Below are positions 34,535-48,339 of a stretch of DNA of 64,000 nt, in pieces. The position numbers and the translations under genes are program-made. This stretch comes from Cucumis sativus (Eukaryota > Streptophyta > Magnoliopsida > Cucurbitales > Cucurbitaceae): assembly GCF_000004075.3 (NCBI RefSeq), contig NC_026660.2, positions 17,565,837-17,629,836 on the forward strand, read 5' to 3'. The notes under the pieces are model-generated. The model saw only the letters and a list, made by a program, of their open reading frames with translations. It was not told the DNA's origin and searched no databases. Positions within the stretch are counted from its first letter, which is position 1. Every line of letters starts with the position of its first letter.

Positions 34535-36359
34535 TGAAAAGGTAACCGAGCACTGGCATTACCCAAACACTAAAAAATGATGGCCATGGAATTTTTTTCA
34601 TTGGAATAGGGTTTTTGTATTTTTCTATGTTAAATTTTATTTGTGTTTAACCTGGGACATTAAATTCCATGAACTTTCCTCCCTTAACTTATCAAAGTTT
34701 CCCATAATGGCTTTGTACTTGAGAATTGAAAATGATTGGACTAATTTGGGCACTAATTGCAAATTAAATACGATTGAGAAAAGTGATAGTTCACTTAGAT
34801 AAAAAGTGATATTCGAGATGTGTTGATTGGATTCGAAGTGTTTTCCTTTTTCAATTGTATAATATCTACTTTAGCAACATATTCTAAATTGAAAAACCAT
34901 GAAAATTAAAGAAATAAATTTCTTAAAATTTATAAATAAAATTAAAAATTATATATATATATATATTTCCTATCATTTTCTCCCTCCCTCCTTCCTCTCT
35001 TTTCTCTTTCCCCCTATTCTTCCCAAATACATAGTTCTCCAAGAGATCTTTTGAGGTTCTACTTTGCTTTTGTTTCTCTTCTTGTTTGGATTTTGTGCAT
35101 TGAGAGGCAGTGGGAATCCAAAAGTTTAGTTGTCTCTCTTTATATATATATATATATAAAAGAAAAGGAAACAAAAAAGAAAAATAAATGCATAGGATGG
35201 GATTCAAATATGAGACAAGGGGGTTGGAGCATGTTTTTATCATTAAGCTAGCTATAATTATTGATTCTCTCAACATATACATATACACACATATATAGTA
35301 CAAAATTGGGATGGCTCGAGCGTCTGAGTACATGATAAGTTTGTCGGTGTTGAGAAGAATAATTAAATTTCATTGACAAATTTTCTTGCTATATTTCTTA
35401 TATACTTGTAAATAAATAGATCAATTGCAAATATAACAATCAGTTTAAGATATTTTAGAAAAATTGTAAAGATAGTAAAATTACGAGAACGCGGATAAAC
35501 TTTAACTAGATTCATTTTTGGACTATATTGATCCTCCTATTTGTATTGTTTACAAATTTTGACTAAATAAATTCTCTAAACTTAGAGATGTCATTAATTT
35601 GTATTCCAAATTATTCACTAATAATATATTTCAGTTGCAATTTTCTAGTGTCTTTTTTAAGGGAAGAGACCAAACAAATAGACTATTAAAATGACTAAAT
35701 GGTACATAAAAAATGGGAATGAAAATAGTTTAAGCAAAGAGTTAATGAGAATACACTGATACAATCTATCATTGCTACAAAGTGAAGAATCTGTTTAGCC
35801 AATCTAAGCCATTCCAATCTTAAGCACCTTGGAAGACTTTATATCACTGCATCCTAATTTGCCTCTTTGTCCCTATGTATTATTAGTGGTTTCGTCTCAT
35901 CTCCAAATTCTTTTATTTGAGTCTTTTTAGCCACGTACCACAGCTGCACTGCACTCATCTTTGTGGATCTTATATTCTAATAATATTAACTAAAAAGAAT
36001 TTAAATGAAAAAAATTAAATTATTATGTGATAAACTATAATTTAGCAATTGAAGAGGTATATAAATGAGTGTATCTTGGGATGGATAAGAGATTTAATTA
36101 TATTTTTTTCTATTCTGTGTTATTGCCCGTCAAACAACTTTAACTAGGAGCAATTTTTTTCATATGAATCAAATTGACTTCATTAAAAAGTCACCTTGGT
36201 CACCACTACCTTGATGCTTTACCCTCTTATGTTTTTGTATCTTCTAAGCTCCTTGCCTTTTTATTTATTAGTTTTCTGAGAGACATTCATGAACCACCTA
36301 AGGAATTGCATCAGTAGAAATCAAAGATTCGAACTACAAAGGGTATGATTGAAAAAAAA
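34535..36359. other. Intergenic, no gene seen
   Basis: AT-rich with two (ta)n runs at 34951-34966 and 35141-35158 about 190 bp apart, and a CT-rich stretch between them. No exon recognised. Confidence 0.45.
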
Positions 36360-36700
36360 AAAGAGAATCTACTTGCTCCCTTCAGAGCCTTCGAAGCTAA
36401 AAAATGTGATAGGACATTATTCCATCTAATGAACATGTGTTGGTAAGAAATATCACCAAAAATTTGCTCATGAAGTCTTCGTCTCATGGATAAAAAGGAA
36501 GGAAACTTCGATTAGATCCAAGACAGAAGGTTAACCACCTCCAAGCAGTTAAATTTTCCACATTGACAGATCAAAGATGTGAAAGGGTAAATACACGCGA
36601 GAGAGGCCTTCACAAATAGTCATGACTTCAAGGATCTTGATTCCATTGCATCTTTTAACGAGCTTGTAACCAGCAAGATGAACTCACCTCAAATGGGTCA
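36360..36700 (-). pseudogene. Possible RNase H-like (RVT_3) remnant
   Basis: The minus strand reads fragments such as EVVNLLSWI and FGDISYQHMFIRWNNVLSHF followed by LASKALKGASR. These resemble the end of plant RVT_3 RNase H-like domains (H..R..N..AH.LAS.AL). Interrupted by stops, and the Asn-Ala-His motif is altered. Weak evidence. Confidence 0.35.
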
Positions 36701-39012
36701 CGAACCACCCAAAAGTTCCTTGCTTAATTTCACTTATTACAACACTACTATCATAATAAATTGTGGTATACTTAATCATATCTAAAATACACCCCTCGTT
36801 TTAAAAGAACTATTTGAACCATAAAAGTTATTTTTATTTAACAAAAACTAGTTTAACTTGGACACCATAACTCCACGGGGGTAAAGTTTATTTATCTCAA
36901 CATAAATTTTCATTACAACCTAAATTTGAAAAATATCTTAAATAAGATATATTTTAGACAATTTTATAACCATGAACATACACTTGCTGAATATTAATTT
37001 GAATAAGCATCAACATTCGAACAGCAAGTTGAAAAGAAAAGGAAACCCAACCAAACCAAACCTAAAAAAAAAAAAAAGTCATACTTTTACCTCTTAGCTT
37101 TATCATAACCTCAAAAAAGAAAAAGAAAAAACATGTAATAGAAAAACAATATACCCCACAAATGAGAGAGTGGCCATAAACCTAATAAGCACACACAAAT
37201 GAATTGTAGTAGTCAAGGTGGCCCAACAAAACAAGAGTAGATTCCTAGGCAAGTCCATGGTCTATAAATGTATGTATAGTGGGGGCTAATTAGAACAAAC
37301 AATGACTCTACCCTACATATAATGACGACCTTATTTCTACAACACACACTATATAACACACACACAAATATATTTATATATCCTTATTATTATTTATTAA
37401 TATCATATCATATCATATCCTCCTGAAAAACAAGAATCCAAGGCTCTTTCTACTTATCACAGTCAATCCTGACGACACATCCCTTCTATTATTTTTCATA
37501 GCCCTAATTGAAGGTCGGTCATAGCCTTCCCTTTCTAATCAATGCATGGTCTCTCTATCTCTCTCTCACCACTCTCCACACCCTCTTCCTCTTCTTTCTT
37601 TTCTCTCCTAGTTCATATTTATTTTAAGCTCAGATCAAAGTAATAATATAAAGCCCCCCCACATGGCCTTACCTCCTAATTTATTACTACCTTAACCTCG
37701 TCGGCCGATGATATTCTCTCTCCAACCACGACGCTAACCGTGGTTTTGTGGTTTCCATATGATTCTCTTGTCAATGGCAATGGCAATGGCAATGGCAATG
37801 ACATATTCCCATTTTGGAAATAGGAGTTGAAAATAATGAGCTACGGGGAGTGATTAATTATCTTTTGGTGTCAGGGAGTTAGGGGAAATATCTTGTTGTT
37901 GTTTAAAGTGGGGCGTTGAATATTGGTTGTTCAAATGAAATAAAAGAAAAAGTTAATGACTTTCAGCATTAGTTTAATTTAAGAGTAGCCCCCACTTGAA
38001 TGGTGTCGACTGTTGACTTGTTTTCATGCACCAACTACATTTGGAATACATAAATTTAAGGACCAGCCCAAGAATATGAAAGAGAGTTTGTGTGTAATTC
38101 CCATTTTGACTCGTCTTCCTATCCCATTCACATATTTTATTCTGCCCGACGCCTATAGTTCCAATTTCTAAATCCTTTCTGATCATTCAGATTTGAAAGA
38201 TTGTTTAACGTAACTTTCCCAGAAAAAAATAATAAAAAAAGTAATTTATTTATACATGTCAACTGATCTATGCATGTTTTGGGTTCAATTAAATAAGTTT
38301 TTTGAACATTAGTACAAGATTAAAATTTAAAATGTGAATAATATTGTTTGTTTAGATGAACAAAATATCAAACCTCTAACCTTTTTAATCTAATAAAAGT
38401 GTAGGTTCAGTGTGGTTTAATGCAATAGATTGATGTAGACTCCAAATTTAAATTTCTATCCTCTTGATCGGTGATACATCTATATCCTTTAACTAATTGA
38501 ACTATATTCAAATAGAATAAAGTCGGTAGAATGATTAGAGTCGACGTGCAAGAGAAGAGTAGGGTTGTTTAATGAGTATAAAAATCATTAGTAGAATTTG
38601 AACTTTAAAGAGATCAAAGAGATAATTCAAATTGATTTTTTTTTTTCAATTCAACGGGAAAAAGAAAGGCATCTTTGATCTTTGATCTCTTTGCATTCAA
38701 TGCCTTCTTCCATTGACCCACCAATCCGTTAACTTTCAATTTCTTTTAAATTTCTTTTTCTTCTTCTTTTGTCCTTTCTTAAGACAACCAATCGTCCGGA
38801 AAAGTTGAAATAATTCTAATAAAGTATTTGTCTACATCAACCCCTTCATAACTTAGTTTATTCATTTAATTTCTCACATTTTCTAAATTCTTTCCAAAAA
38901 AAAAAAAAAAAATCATTCCCCTCTCTTATATCTTAGACCCTTCTCAAATTATTATTACACTCATTATTGTTATTATTGTTATTATTATTTCTCCTTGTAG
39001 CTCTAATAACAA
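36701..39012 (+). other. Long spacer / upstream region of the NAC gene
   Basis: No exon recognised. Contains CT simple sequence near 37550-37570, a hexamer repeat (caatgg)n at 37772-37800, and A-runs shortly before the NAC start. May hold distal regulatory DNA of the CUC3-like gene. Confidence 0.4.
37772..37800 (+). repeat. Hexanucleotide microsatellite (caatgg)n
   Basis: Four to five uninterrupted caatgg units. Confidence 0.9.
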
Positions 39013-40688
39013 ATGTTTGGAATTGAAGAAGTTATTGGAGAACTAAATAGAGAAGATGATCATGAAGAAAAAAGTGGAAGTGGTAAAGAGTTCATCATCA
39101 AGAAGCACCATAGATTATTGCCACCAGGTTATAGGTTTCACCCTACTGATGAAGAACTCATTGCCTTTTATCTTGCTTCAAAAGTCTTCAAACCTTCAAA
39201 CTTTGATCTCGGTGTCAACATTGCGGAAGTCGACCTCAATAGATGTGAGCCGTGGGAACTTCCAGGTAACTTAATGTACGTGTGTGTGTGTATTACGTAC
39301 TAGCTAATTCAAAAGCTTAAGGTAATGATGAGTTGTTTTTGTGTTTTTTTTAGAAGAGGCAAAGATGGGTGAAAAAGAGTGGTATTTTTTCAGCTTAAGA
39401 GTGAGGAAATACCCAACAGGATTAAGAACAAATAGAGCAACAGTGGCTGGTTATTGGAAAGCAACAGGAAAAGATAGGCAAATTCATAGTAGTTGTAATG
39501 GAGTTAAGCTTGGAACTAAGAAAACACTTGTGTTTTATAAAGGAGGTGCTCCTAGAGGCATTAAAACCAAGTGGGTTATGCATGAATATCGCCTTCATTC
39601 TGATCTTGCTTCTCCTAATGTCTGCAAGGTGGGGTTCATTTTCTCATATCCATATATCTTCACGTTTCGTGACTGAATTTTATGCTGTTCCTTTACATTA
39701 ATTACTTTAGCTTCCCTTTTTGTTAATCTTTTAGTTAGACTGTTTCAAATGAATAATTTCGATGTTTTAAAATGATGGGTTTTTAAAATTTAGTAACTTC
39801 TTAAACAAATGATAAAATTTTAGTGAAAAAGACAATGAGAAATGGCCAAATTTCATATATTTTAAGCCTTTCGTATCTACTTTTTAAAGTTTCTTTAGTT
39901 TATAAAGCTTTAATTGACTCTTTCCAAAAATCAAGTCAAGTTCGAAATTTCTTATAAAGAAAATAAGTTTTAAAAATTTGTTTATGTTTTGAAATTTGAC
40001 GAAGAATGTTGCTCTTTTGCTTAAGCTAGATTGAAGAAAATGGTTGGACGAAATCCCAACCTACCATTTTTTTTCTAAACGAAACTGGAAATCAAATTGT
40101 TACTGCAATGTTAGCAAATTTTGTAACATGAAGAGATCAAAGGGGTATCTTTCTTTTCTTTTGTATTTTAATTATATTCTTTCAAATGATCTTTTGTAGC
40201 AGGACGAGTGGGTTCTATGTAGAATAATTCACAAATCCGGAGAGAAGATAAAACCTAAATCGTCCTTCCAAGAAACAGTTCCCTCTCCCATCTCTCTACC
40301 ATCATTGTTACTCAACGCAACTCAATCCATAAACCATATCAACATCCAATCCCAACCACCTCTACACAACATTCAGCACCATGAAAATGGCCTGGAAAGC
40401 TTCATCATCAACAACCCACACTTCATTTTCCAACCCAACCTCTTTCCATTTGGCTTAAATAACCACGACCCACATTTGACGACACCACCGCCGCCGCCAC
40501 CATCAATTCAAATGACCGACACGAACTATCACCCCCATTTTAACCCATCCTTGTTGCTCGACGGCGGCTGCGACAGCCAGCAGGCCTCCAGTTTTGGTGT
40601 TGACAGTGGCGGCACGTTGGTCGACGTCGCTGCTTATAGAGGTGCTCGGGGTGATCAATCCGATGAAAATTGGTCCGGAGGGTGCTGA
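39013..40688 (+). CDS. CUC3: NAC transcription factor, CUP-SHAPED COTYLEDON3 type
   Basis: Three exons (39013-39265, 39354-39628, 40203-40688) encode 337 aa in the usual NAC gene layout. The NAC domain covers about residues 36-190: [20 protein letters not shown] (A), [16 protein letters not shown] (B), [20 protein letters not shown] then [15 protein letters not shown] (C), [20 protein letters not shown] and WVMHEYRL (D), and DEWVLCRI (E). FYLASK and [14 protein letters not shown] separate CUC3 from CUC1/CUC2 as I recall them. CUC3 is a nuclear boundary regulator in shoot meristem and organ separation. The C-terminus is Asn/His/Pro-rich with a poly-Pro run. No miR164 site is visible, as expected for CUC3. 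The exon 3 acceptor is TAGCAG, so isoforms differing by one Gln are possible. Confidence 0.88.
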
Positions 40689-41690
40689 TGATTGGGTGTC
40701 AGTCTGTCAGATGTTTTGTGTTAAGATTATTATTATAATTATTATTATTATTCTCTACTACACAGATCCCGAAGCATTATTCTTCTTACTATTTTGCTTC
40801 TGTTTGATGATGCTCCAAGATCGATGTTATAGTACAATAATATTAATATCTCTACTTCGGACTTGCTTTATTTATGACATTTTCGTAGAATTGTTTGCAT
40901 ATATCCATGTTCAACTTTTCTTTTAAATGATCATTGTATTTTATTTATTTTTGAAAAATATAAGACACTACTTCAGTTCTTTGGGTTTGAGTTAGATTAT
41001 AATCTAGGGCTCTTACTTTTCAAATTAAATAACTTTAGCTCTAAGTTTTGTTTTTGGAAACACCCAAGTGTTTATTCCTCACATTTTCTGTTAGTTATTA
41101 TCAGAAAGTTTACTAGACATTCATTAGTGTAACAATTTTTTTTTTCTCACTCTTCTCTTCTTTTCATTCTTTTAATCTCCAATACTTATTGAGTCTTAGG
41201 TAAGAAAAGTTTTTTTAATTATTGTTTTTTAAATGAAAAGTTGATCATACTTGTCAATTTTCATTAGGTACAACAGATGTTGTACAAGAGACTAGTGTAA
41301 TCAACTTGCACCTAATTATTTTCTTTCTTTCTCCTTGTACTCCAAATCTTTTTCGTCTCATGATTGTCCAGCCACCTATCGGTGTTGGGAAAAAGGAAAG
41401 AAAGAAAAAAAGAAAAACAATCCAATGTCAAGCCGTGTGTACAACTACAACGCAACGATGGGCGGTGGCGAGGTCGGAGATGACAACAGCGACAACGGTT
41501 GAGAAACATGGAGCCCAAAACAGATCAAGGTCCATCATGTCAGTAATATATATAAAATAACTGCATGTGGACTAGGTTGTAGCATTGTAGGTGAGAAGAA
41601 AAAATATATCTTTGTGGGAAAAAGAAGAAGCAGTGGGCAGTAACAATTTCACTCTCTCTCCCATTGTGGCTATTTTTGCTGAAGAAGACG
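40689..41690. other. 3' flank and spacer
   Basis: AT-rich with an (att)n run just after the NAC stop (about 40728-40752). Open frames near 41310-41560 look random in both strands. Confidence 0.45.
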
Positions 41691-41792
41691 ATGAAAACCT
41701 CATTGTTTCTCTTGGTGTTTTCACTGCTTGTATTTTCCTTTCTTTCTATTAGAGAGAGTTTGAATGTTATTGTAAAATTAAGTGATCCATGA
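41691..41792 (+). CDS. Candidate small secreted peptide or signal-peptide exon
   Basis: A 33-aa ORF starts MKTSLFLLVFSLLVFSFLS, a textbook signal-peptide or membrane-anchor sequence (Lys2, then 17 hydrophobic residues). A short tail, IRESLNVIVKLSDP, precedes TGA. A CT-rich leader-like stretch and GAAGAAGACG precede the ATG. It could be a tiny peptide gene, the first exon of a secreted-protein gene whose later exons I cannot identify, a broken copy, or chance. No known peptide-hormone motif is seen downstream. Confidence 0.25.
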   Translation: MKTSLFLLVFSLLVFSFLSIRESLNVIVKLSDP

Positions 41793-43420
41793 GCATTTTT
41801 CCATTTAAAGAAAATTGATAGAAATTATTCTTCGACCATTGTAAACTCTTGACAGTTTCTTCTTCAAATCATTTTACCGGAACCTGTATCGGTAGCAGAG
41901 AATTGGATATAGCTCACACATTTGGATGAACTACTATAAACAGGTGTCATCTCTATTTCCTTAAAACTTAGTTTACTATTGTTCTTATTTGCTTTGGAAG
42001 CTTAGATTAATTAGTTTATTTATTAGTTCTTCTTGAGCCTACAAATTATTATCTCAAATTGTATTTTTTAAGAAAAAGATACGGTTTTTCCACTGACGCT
42101 CTTTTAGCATTCTTATTATTTCCGTTTCATTAATGTGGTATACTGTCACTTAATTTGGATTCATACAGTATTAGCTCCTATTAATAAGTGCTATTAATTT
42201 TGAAGGAAAAAAAAATACAAGGAAGAGAGGGAGAAAGACTTTTAAAAATAAATTATTTAGTGGTTAGAAACTTAAAGAAAATTATTTTTTAACAGACCCA
42301 AACTGCTACTAAAACTGAAGATCCCAAATGCAACTTTAAACCATACATTAGAAATTAAAAGTGTATTTTCTTCTATTAATTTTGTTCTTCTGGCATGGTT
42401 TGGGATGTGGCTTCAACAGGTTTACGGAACTTATTAAGAAGTTTTAGTATTTTGGTGTTGTGATCCGTTGTTGATATATATATCTATCTATATGTTCGTA
42501 AATTTTGAAGGATTCAACGTTGATATTAAACATCCGTAGATATCTTCAACATCTTTTATAAATGTTCATAAAACATGAAAATATATATTTATTCATACCC
42601 CTACTTTGACAGTAAAAACAACTACTTAATCATTAATCTAAATAAATCTTATAAGTTTGGTAAATTACAAAAGTACATATTGATATATCCGTATATTTAT
42701 TTATATAGTCGTGAGATTGAAATCTTTTTAATTCTCTCTTTTTAAAAATTGTTCTATTGCTTTATCATCTATTTCATTTAATAAAATACTTATGAAATTC
42801 AAAACAAAATAAAGTCTATAGTTTGTAACTAAACACTTGATTTTGTGTTTTGAAAATGAGTTTGTTAGAATTTAAGTGCAATTTTAAAGAAGGTGAAAAG
42901 CTCATTCGGAAAACAAACATATATGGCTTTTTAGAAACAAAAAGTAGAAAATAAAGCCTCGTGTGGAAACAGAAGATAGTTGATATTTTAACGCTATACA
43001 AAATACTATAAAAAAATCACATTTCGAAACCGTAAAAAAGTGCTATAGAAAACCTTCTGTAACAATTTTTTTATGCAAAGATTTTAGATGTTTTTAACAT
43101 GGCTTTTATTATTGAAAGTTTATGTAAAAAACATGAAGGTTTAACATGGGTTTGATATTAGAGTATATGTGCAGTGTTTGAACTTTATATCATAATGTCA
43201 TCAATCCTTTTAAATTTTAATTTACAATGAAATTTACAGTTTAATTTGATCTGTTTGTAAAACTGATATTTTGTGTTTTCCTTTTTGGCAACAAACTGTA
43301 CAGCTTTTTCTTTTTTTTTTTTCCTTAAGAGGTTTGGTTAAATTTTACCAAATAGAGAGGAGGATTTCTAGAGAGTTTAAACAATGGGTACTTGAAATTA
43401 AGAGCAGTTGAAATCAACCA

Positions 43421-43452
43421 TCTGTCATCTTCTGTCATCTTCTGTCATCTTC
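43421..43452 (+). repeat. 10-bp minisatellite, three units
   Basis: tctgtcatct repeated three times in a row. Confidence 0.9.
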
Positions 43453-44566
43453 ATTTGATGAAATAAGTATAAAAAAACTGGGATCAACATCCCTCCAATG
43501 GCTTAATGCATCATTTGACCATATCATAGCAACAATAAAAGGATAGAAAGATGGTTGGCTTAGCTTGCAAAATTATTCAAACTACAATGGTCGAATAGAT
43601 AAGTAAAAGAATGTTTGAAAAGAACATCATATTATTTGTTATTTACTTGTATCCTTTTACTTGGATAATTTTGATGAATGTTACTTTTTCCATATTTAGT
43701 AAAAACAAACTCGTACATGAAGTTGTGACTTCATAAAAAACTCATTAACCTATTTTCTATTGTTCAAATATAGATGGAAAAGAACACTCAATCCTTAAGT
43801 TTCACTATATACACCCATTGATTCAAACAAACAAATAAATCAAATACATACACAATTTGTAGTTTCAAATATTTTGTAATTCTTAAACAAGTAAGTAATC
43901 AAGGAGTCTTCTTGGAATGGGCCGTTTACATGTGACCTTCAATTCATCACTTTCCTTAAAAAGAAGGAAAAGACATTAATGTCTACCTCAATTAACACTA
44001 CACTATTACGTTTTTCTAATTTAGGTATCTCAGTACTTTCATCCACATTTCTATATTTACATACGTTTGGTATCCATATAAGAGGTTGAATAACATAGAA
44101 AGAAAAACAAAACATTACTAATATTCCATATATATACAAATTAAATTTTAATTTCAACCTCAAAGCGTTATTCTCTAGACAATTGCTGTAAATTTAATTA
44201 ATAAATAGAAAAGGAGGTTAAGAAAACAATAAAATTAGAGTGAAATAATGATAGAATCTAACTCATAGATCAGAGTAGTGTTTAAGCCACACTGCCAAGT
44301 AATCTTAGACTATATGTCTCGTTGTAAATCTCTCTCTATGAAATCATAAACAACATTTACTTTTACAAAATATATATTATAATACATATTATATGCCCAA
44401 TACATAATGACTTAAGAAACAAGTGACCTTTTTTCACTTACTAACCCATTTGTGTATATGTGTTGTCCATGTGTACTACAATCATACACCTCTTACTTGT
44501 CATGTGTCATACAAATATATACTATAGTGTTCATGTAGTTCATCTCACCTGACTTGTTTTTTAGTC

Positions 44567-44574
44567 TATAAATA
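44567..44574 (+). promoter_or_regulatory. TATA box of an orphan promoter or LTR
   Basis: A strong TATAAATA is followed 35-70 bp later by 'gaatcttgtgaaaaaacaca' and 'attagagagagg'. This layout is seen in plant LTR promoters and leaders. No coding sequence follows beyond an 11-codon ORF, so it may be a retroelement relic or a non-coding transcript promoter. Confidence 0.35.
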
Positions 44575-44910
44575 AAGGGTTTTTTTTGTGAATCTTGTGA
44601 AAAAACACACATTATTAGAGAGAGGATCTGTAAAATTTTGAAGATAATGGAGAATTTTGGAGAGAAATTTCTTTTGCATTAGGGTTAAAATAGGGCCATT
44701 CTGAACAAAAAAAAGAAAAAAACAAGTTGTATGAAAACTATTTACAAAAATAGTGTAAGATTTAAATATAATTTTTTAATTAGTTTTTGTAAGTTTCGTA
44801 TTAATTGGTTTGAAGCTAAAATCGCATCGAACAGCAAAATGCAAAAAAAGAAATTATTCGAAACTGAATCGAACTGTTCATGTGTGTCAAACCGAATCAG
44901 TTCAGTTAAA

Positions 44911-44960
44911 TAAAACCGAACCGTTTATGCATAAATAAAACCGAATCGTTTATGCATAAA
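44911..44960 (+). repeat. 25-bp tandem duplication
   Basis: taaaaccgaa(c/t)cgtttatgcataaa occurs twice head to tail with one substitution. Confidence 0.85.
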
Positions 44961-47900
44961 TATTAGAATCAAAATCTTTTATAAACATTTATACACAAAT
45001 AAAAGTCCAACAAATTTACAAACATAGATTAAATTAATTTGTGCAATAATTAAGTACAAGACATACAGAAGTTTCAAGCATTGTCGACATTCTAATTAGT
45101 GCCTACAATATACAAAATTTAAAGCCACTATAAGAATTAGAAACATGATCTTTTAACTTTTAAAATGAAAATAAGGGTTTGTGTGCCAGAAGATGTCGTT
45201 TTCGTCTTCCTATGCCCTTCGAGATACACTTCCAATATTGTCTACCCTAAATAATTAGTTATACTTTTATATATGTACATATAAATTTATCATACCTAGT
45301 AATTAATATTATTATTTAGTAGTTAAATAATTATTTTCTTTTGAAATTTTAATAATGGCTTATTCTATTAATATATTAAAAGTTGATAGAGTTTTCACGA
45401 CTAATTTTACAAATGAAATACAATAAGAATTTATTTTCATACATTCTTAATAACATTATAACATTTTCATGCACAACCAAATACATGCATTCTTAATTTT
45501 CAACCATCTTATTCTCGTTCCAATTCTATCGATTCAACAAGGTTGTATTAGAAAAGTGAAGTTTCCATAATTAACTTTTTTGTTTTAAAAAATGCTTATC
45601 AATCGTTGTCCAACTTGCTTGTGCTTCGTTTTTTTTCAAATTAAATACTAATTATTATTAATTACTATGTTTTTTCTAGTATAATTACTAATTATTATTG
45701 TAATGGAGTATATTTTTTGGTATAACATCATATTCCATATAAAAATACATTTGGCCTATTAGCTCATGTTCCATATGAGGATGCATGGCATGATTTAGAC
45801 AGAATTTCGACGGTACAAAATTTAAAGAGGATGACACGATATGATAGTAAATTCTAAAGTTGAAGGTTTGGATGTATGTGTATATATATATTTGTCAAGA
45901 TATTAAATAAATACATGAAATACGGGAGAATCGAACCTCTAATTTCAAAGACGATAATGTAAACAATATGTTAGTTGAGTTATGTTCATTTTGACTGTAG
46001 ATTCAATTCATGATTAATAGATGAATCATTTATTAAAAGTAAAGGTGAATGGAGGTTCAGAATTTTTATTTAAAATGAGATAGGGACAAGAAGGATACAT
46101 CTTCTAAAATCAATTATTATCTGCCATAGCTAGCAAATAATATACCATTTTTTTTTTTGTCATGCAACCCATTCAAGATGATGTTATTTCTTTTAAATTA
46201 TGTTCTCGTCTACTATCACATAAATTTGTATAGTTTTAAGTTTATTTAACAAATTTATTTCTGATATTTAATCAATATATTTGTTAAAATAAATATAAAA
46301 TGAGGAAGAATCTGTATTAAAAACCTTGAATAAATAAAAGGAAAAAAAAGAAAAGTGAGGATATTTTCCTAAACCCTAATTGATCTTCATTCTCTAGATG
46401 GAACAAAATATAATTAAGGAGATTTAAAAGAAAAATTCAACACGTTCAAATACAAAGAGTGCATCTCCAATCCAAACTTAATTAATTAATTCCACCCCTA
46501 AATTCGGGCTATAATAAAGTTAATTAGAATTAATAATATCGTCATAAGATCTTTAAAAGATAGTATATATCATTTTAATATCAATCAGTATGAAACTTTG
46601 GAACGTTGTGTGTGTGTATATATATAATATGATACCTTTGCTTCTCCACTAATAAAGGTAGAGATCTTTTTTCTTTTCAAAATAATAATAAAAAGAAGAA
46701 TATATAAATCAAATGCATAGATCTGATTGATTACACCTTACTAAGTTAACGAAGTTTTATTTATTTATTCATTTTTAAGATCAGTTTAGCACATAAATCT
46801 TCCACCGATTATGTCACAGTTACAGTTCATATTTTTTACCTTCAAATGTTTGGGTTCGGCTCTTAAATTTTTTTAATAAAATAAACTTAACCATGTATAG
46901 TTTAAATTTGTCACTCCATATATACTAATCTCAAACTTAGGGATATATGTTACAACTAATTAATTAACTAAACTTATATTTATATTCATTTATGTTTTCG
47001 CCATGATTATAGGGTAGCAACATGTTCAATTGTCTTGTAAGTTTATTATATATTACAAGAGGGAAAAATAGTTCATACGTTATACTAACTTCTTCACTGT
47101 ATCCCCGTGTGATTTCATAAACTGTGGGAGCATCATATCTTCTTTAAACCTTCTAACTCGACTTTCATTACTCTTTTTGATTTTGTAAATTAACGTCTTT
47201 AACATTTGTATCCTCCATTAGTACTTGTCGTGTGTATAATAATTTATACGAAAACAGATGTAATACATGATGGTGAACTACCCACTTCCTTCTTGAATAT
47301 TTAGGTTCTGGATTTCAACGAAGATCTCTCTTTCTTTTTTATATGCAGTTGTTCTTCGGTCGTAGACGTTGTATCAACAAGAGGCCTAGTTGGATTTGAA
47401 TCTCCCAGTTATTGGTAAAGTTGAGAAGAAAAATGAGAGAAAAAAATTCAGATATATAATTAAGAACATGTGAGCCTCAATTCTCTCATGTTCAAGAGTG
47501 TTTTTCTTCTGTACAGAGAGGCATTTAGAAATAACACCTCCGTTGTCTCTTTTTCTTTGTCTACGTGCATGCCACTATTTAAAAAATGAAAAGAGAATAA
47601 TTCAAAATAAATCTCCCTTTTCACTAAATCCCTTTTCAGTGTGACATGGATACAAATGTAAGTAAATATTTTATTAAAAATAATAATAACAAAGACAAAT
47701 TGATATTATAAAATATGTGGCTATTTGTTAATCGGTAACATAAACACAGCTCAATAAATGAAGTATCTATAATAAAACTTTAACCAAAATGAGAGTCAAA
47801 TTTAGATGAGACTAACTTATAGTATATTTAGGAGGTCACATTTGATATTTCTTATTTGACTTTTAGGTTTTAGTTTTTTGAAAATAAGCTTATAAACATG

Positions 47901-48331
47901 GTCATATGCTCCAACTTTGTTGTTTTGTTATCACTTTTTTTATCAATGTTTCCAAAATTTGAAAGTTAAGAAAAATAGTAGTTTTGAAAGTATTTTCTAA
48001 AAAGCATTGGGCTAGATCTATTTAAGAAATATGCAACAGTACAGTCTAAGAAAATGAAAGGTGCTAACTCAGAAGCACAGTTTTGAATGTTTAGGAATGA
48101 AGCAAATGATTTAACAAAGATAAGGAAGAAGAAATATAATTTTATTTTGAAGAAGAGAGTTGAAATGGCAAGTTCAAACTTCAAAGGAGTGGTGACATGG
48201 ATCCACATGGAAGATGATGTGACTGTACACACACTATGAAATGATTCATATTCTGCATTTAATTTTAATGATGATTGATGCCTGATTGATCACTCTCCCC
48301 GCCCTAATTGTATTTGGCCCGTTACCTAATT

Positions 48332-48339
48332 TATATATA
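48332..48339 (+). promoter_or_regulatory. Probable TATA box of the TST1-type gene
   Basis: TATATATA lies about 30 bp before a CT-rich region that could hold the transcription start. It is upstream of a leader exon ending near 48701. Inferred from position. Confidence 0.4.

Larger units (their letters stand above)
41793..48331. other. Long gene-poor spacer
   Basis: About 6.5 kb of AT-rich DNA with no recognised gene. It contains small tandem repeats (43421-43452, 44911-44960) and one TATA-containing, LTR- or promoter-like block at about 44390-44700. Open frames here are short and of low-complexity composition. Confidence 0.45.

Noticed and set aside
34923..35333. 136-codon minus-strand frame
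   Set aside because: Composed of (ta)n and CT-rich simple sequence translating to Tyr/Ile and Lys/Glu runs; no domain and no splice context.
39013..40688. miR164 target site in the NAC gene
   Set aside because: No complementary stretch found after the NAC domain, which fits CUC3 rather than CUC1/CUC2.
41306..41560. Overlapping frames on both strands near 41.4 kb
   Set aside because: Basic low-complexity translation from purine-rich DNA; no homology recognised.
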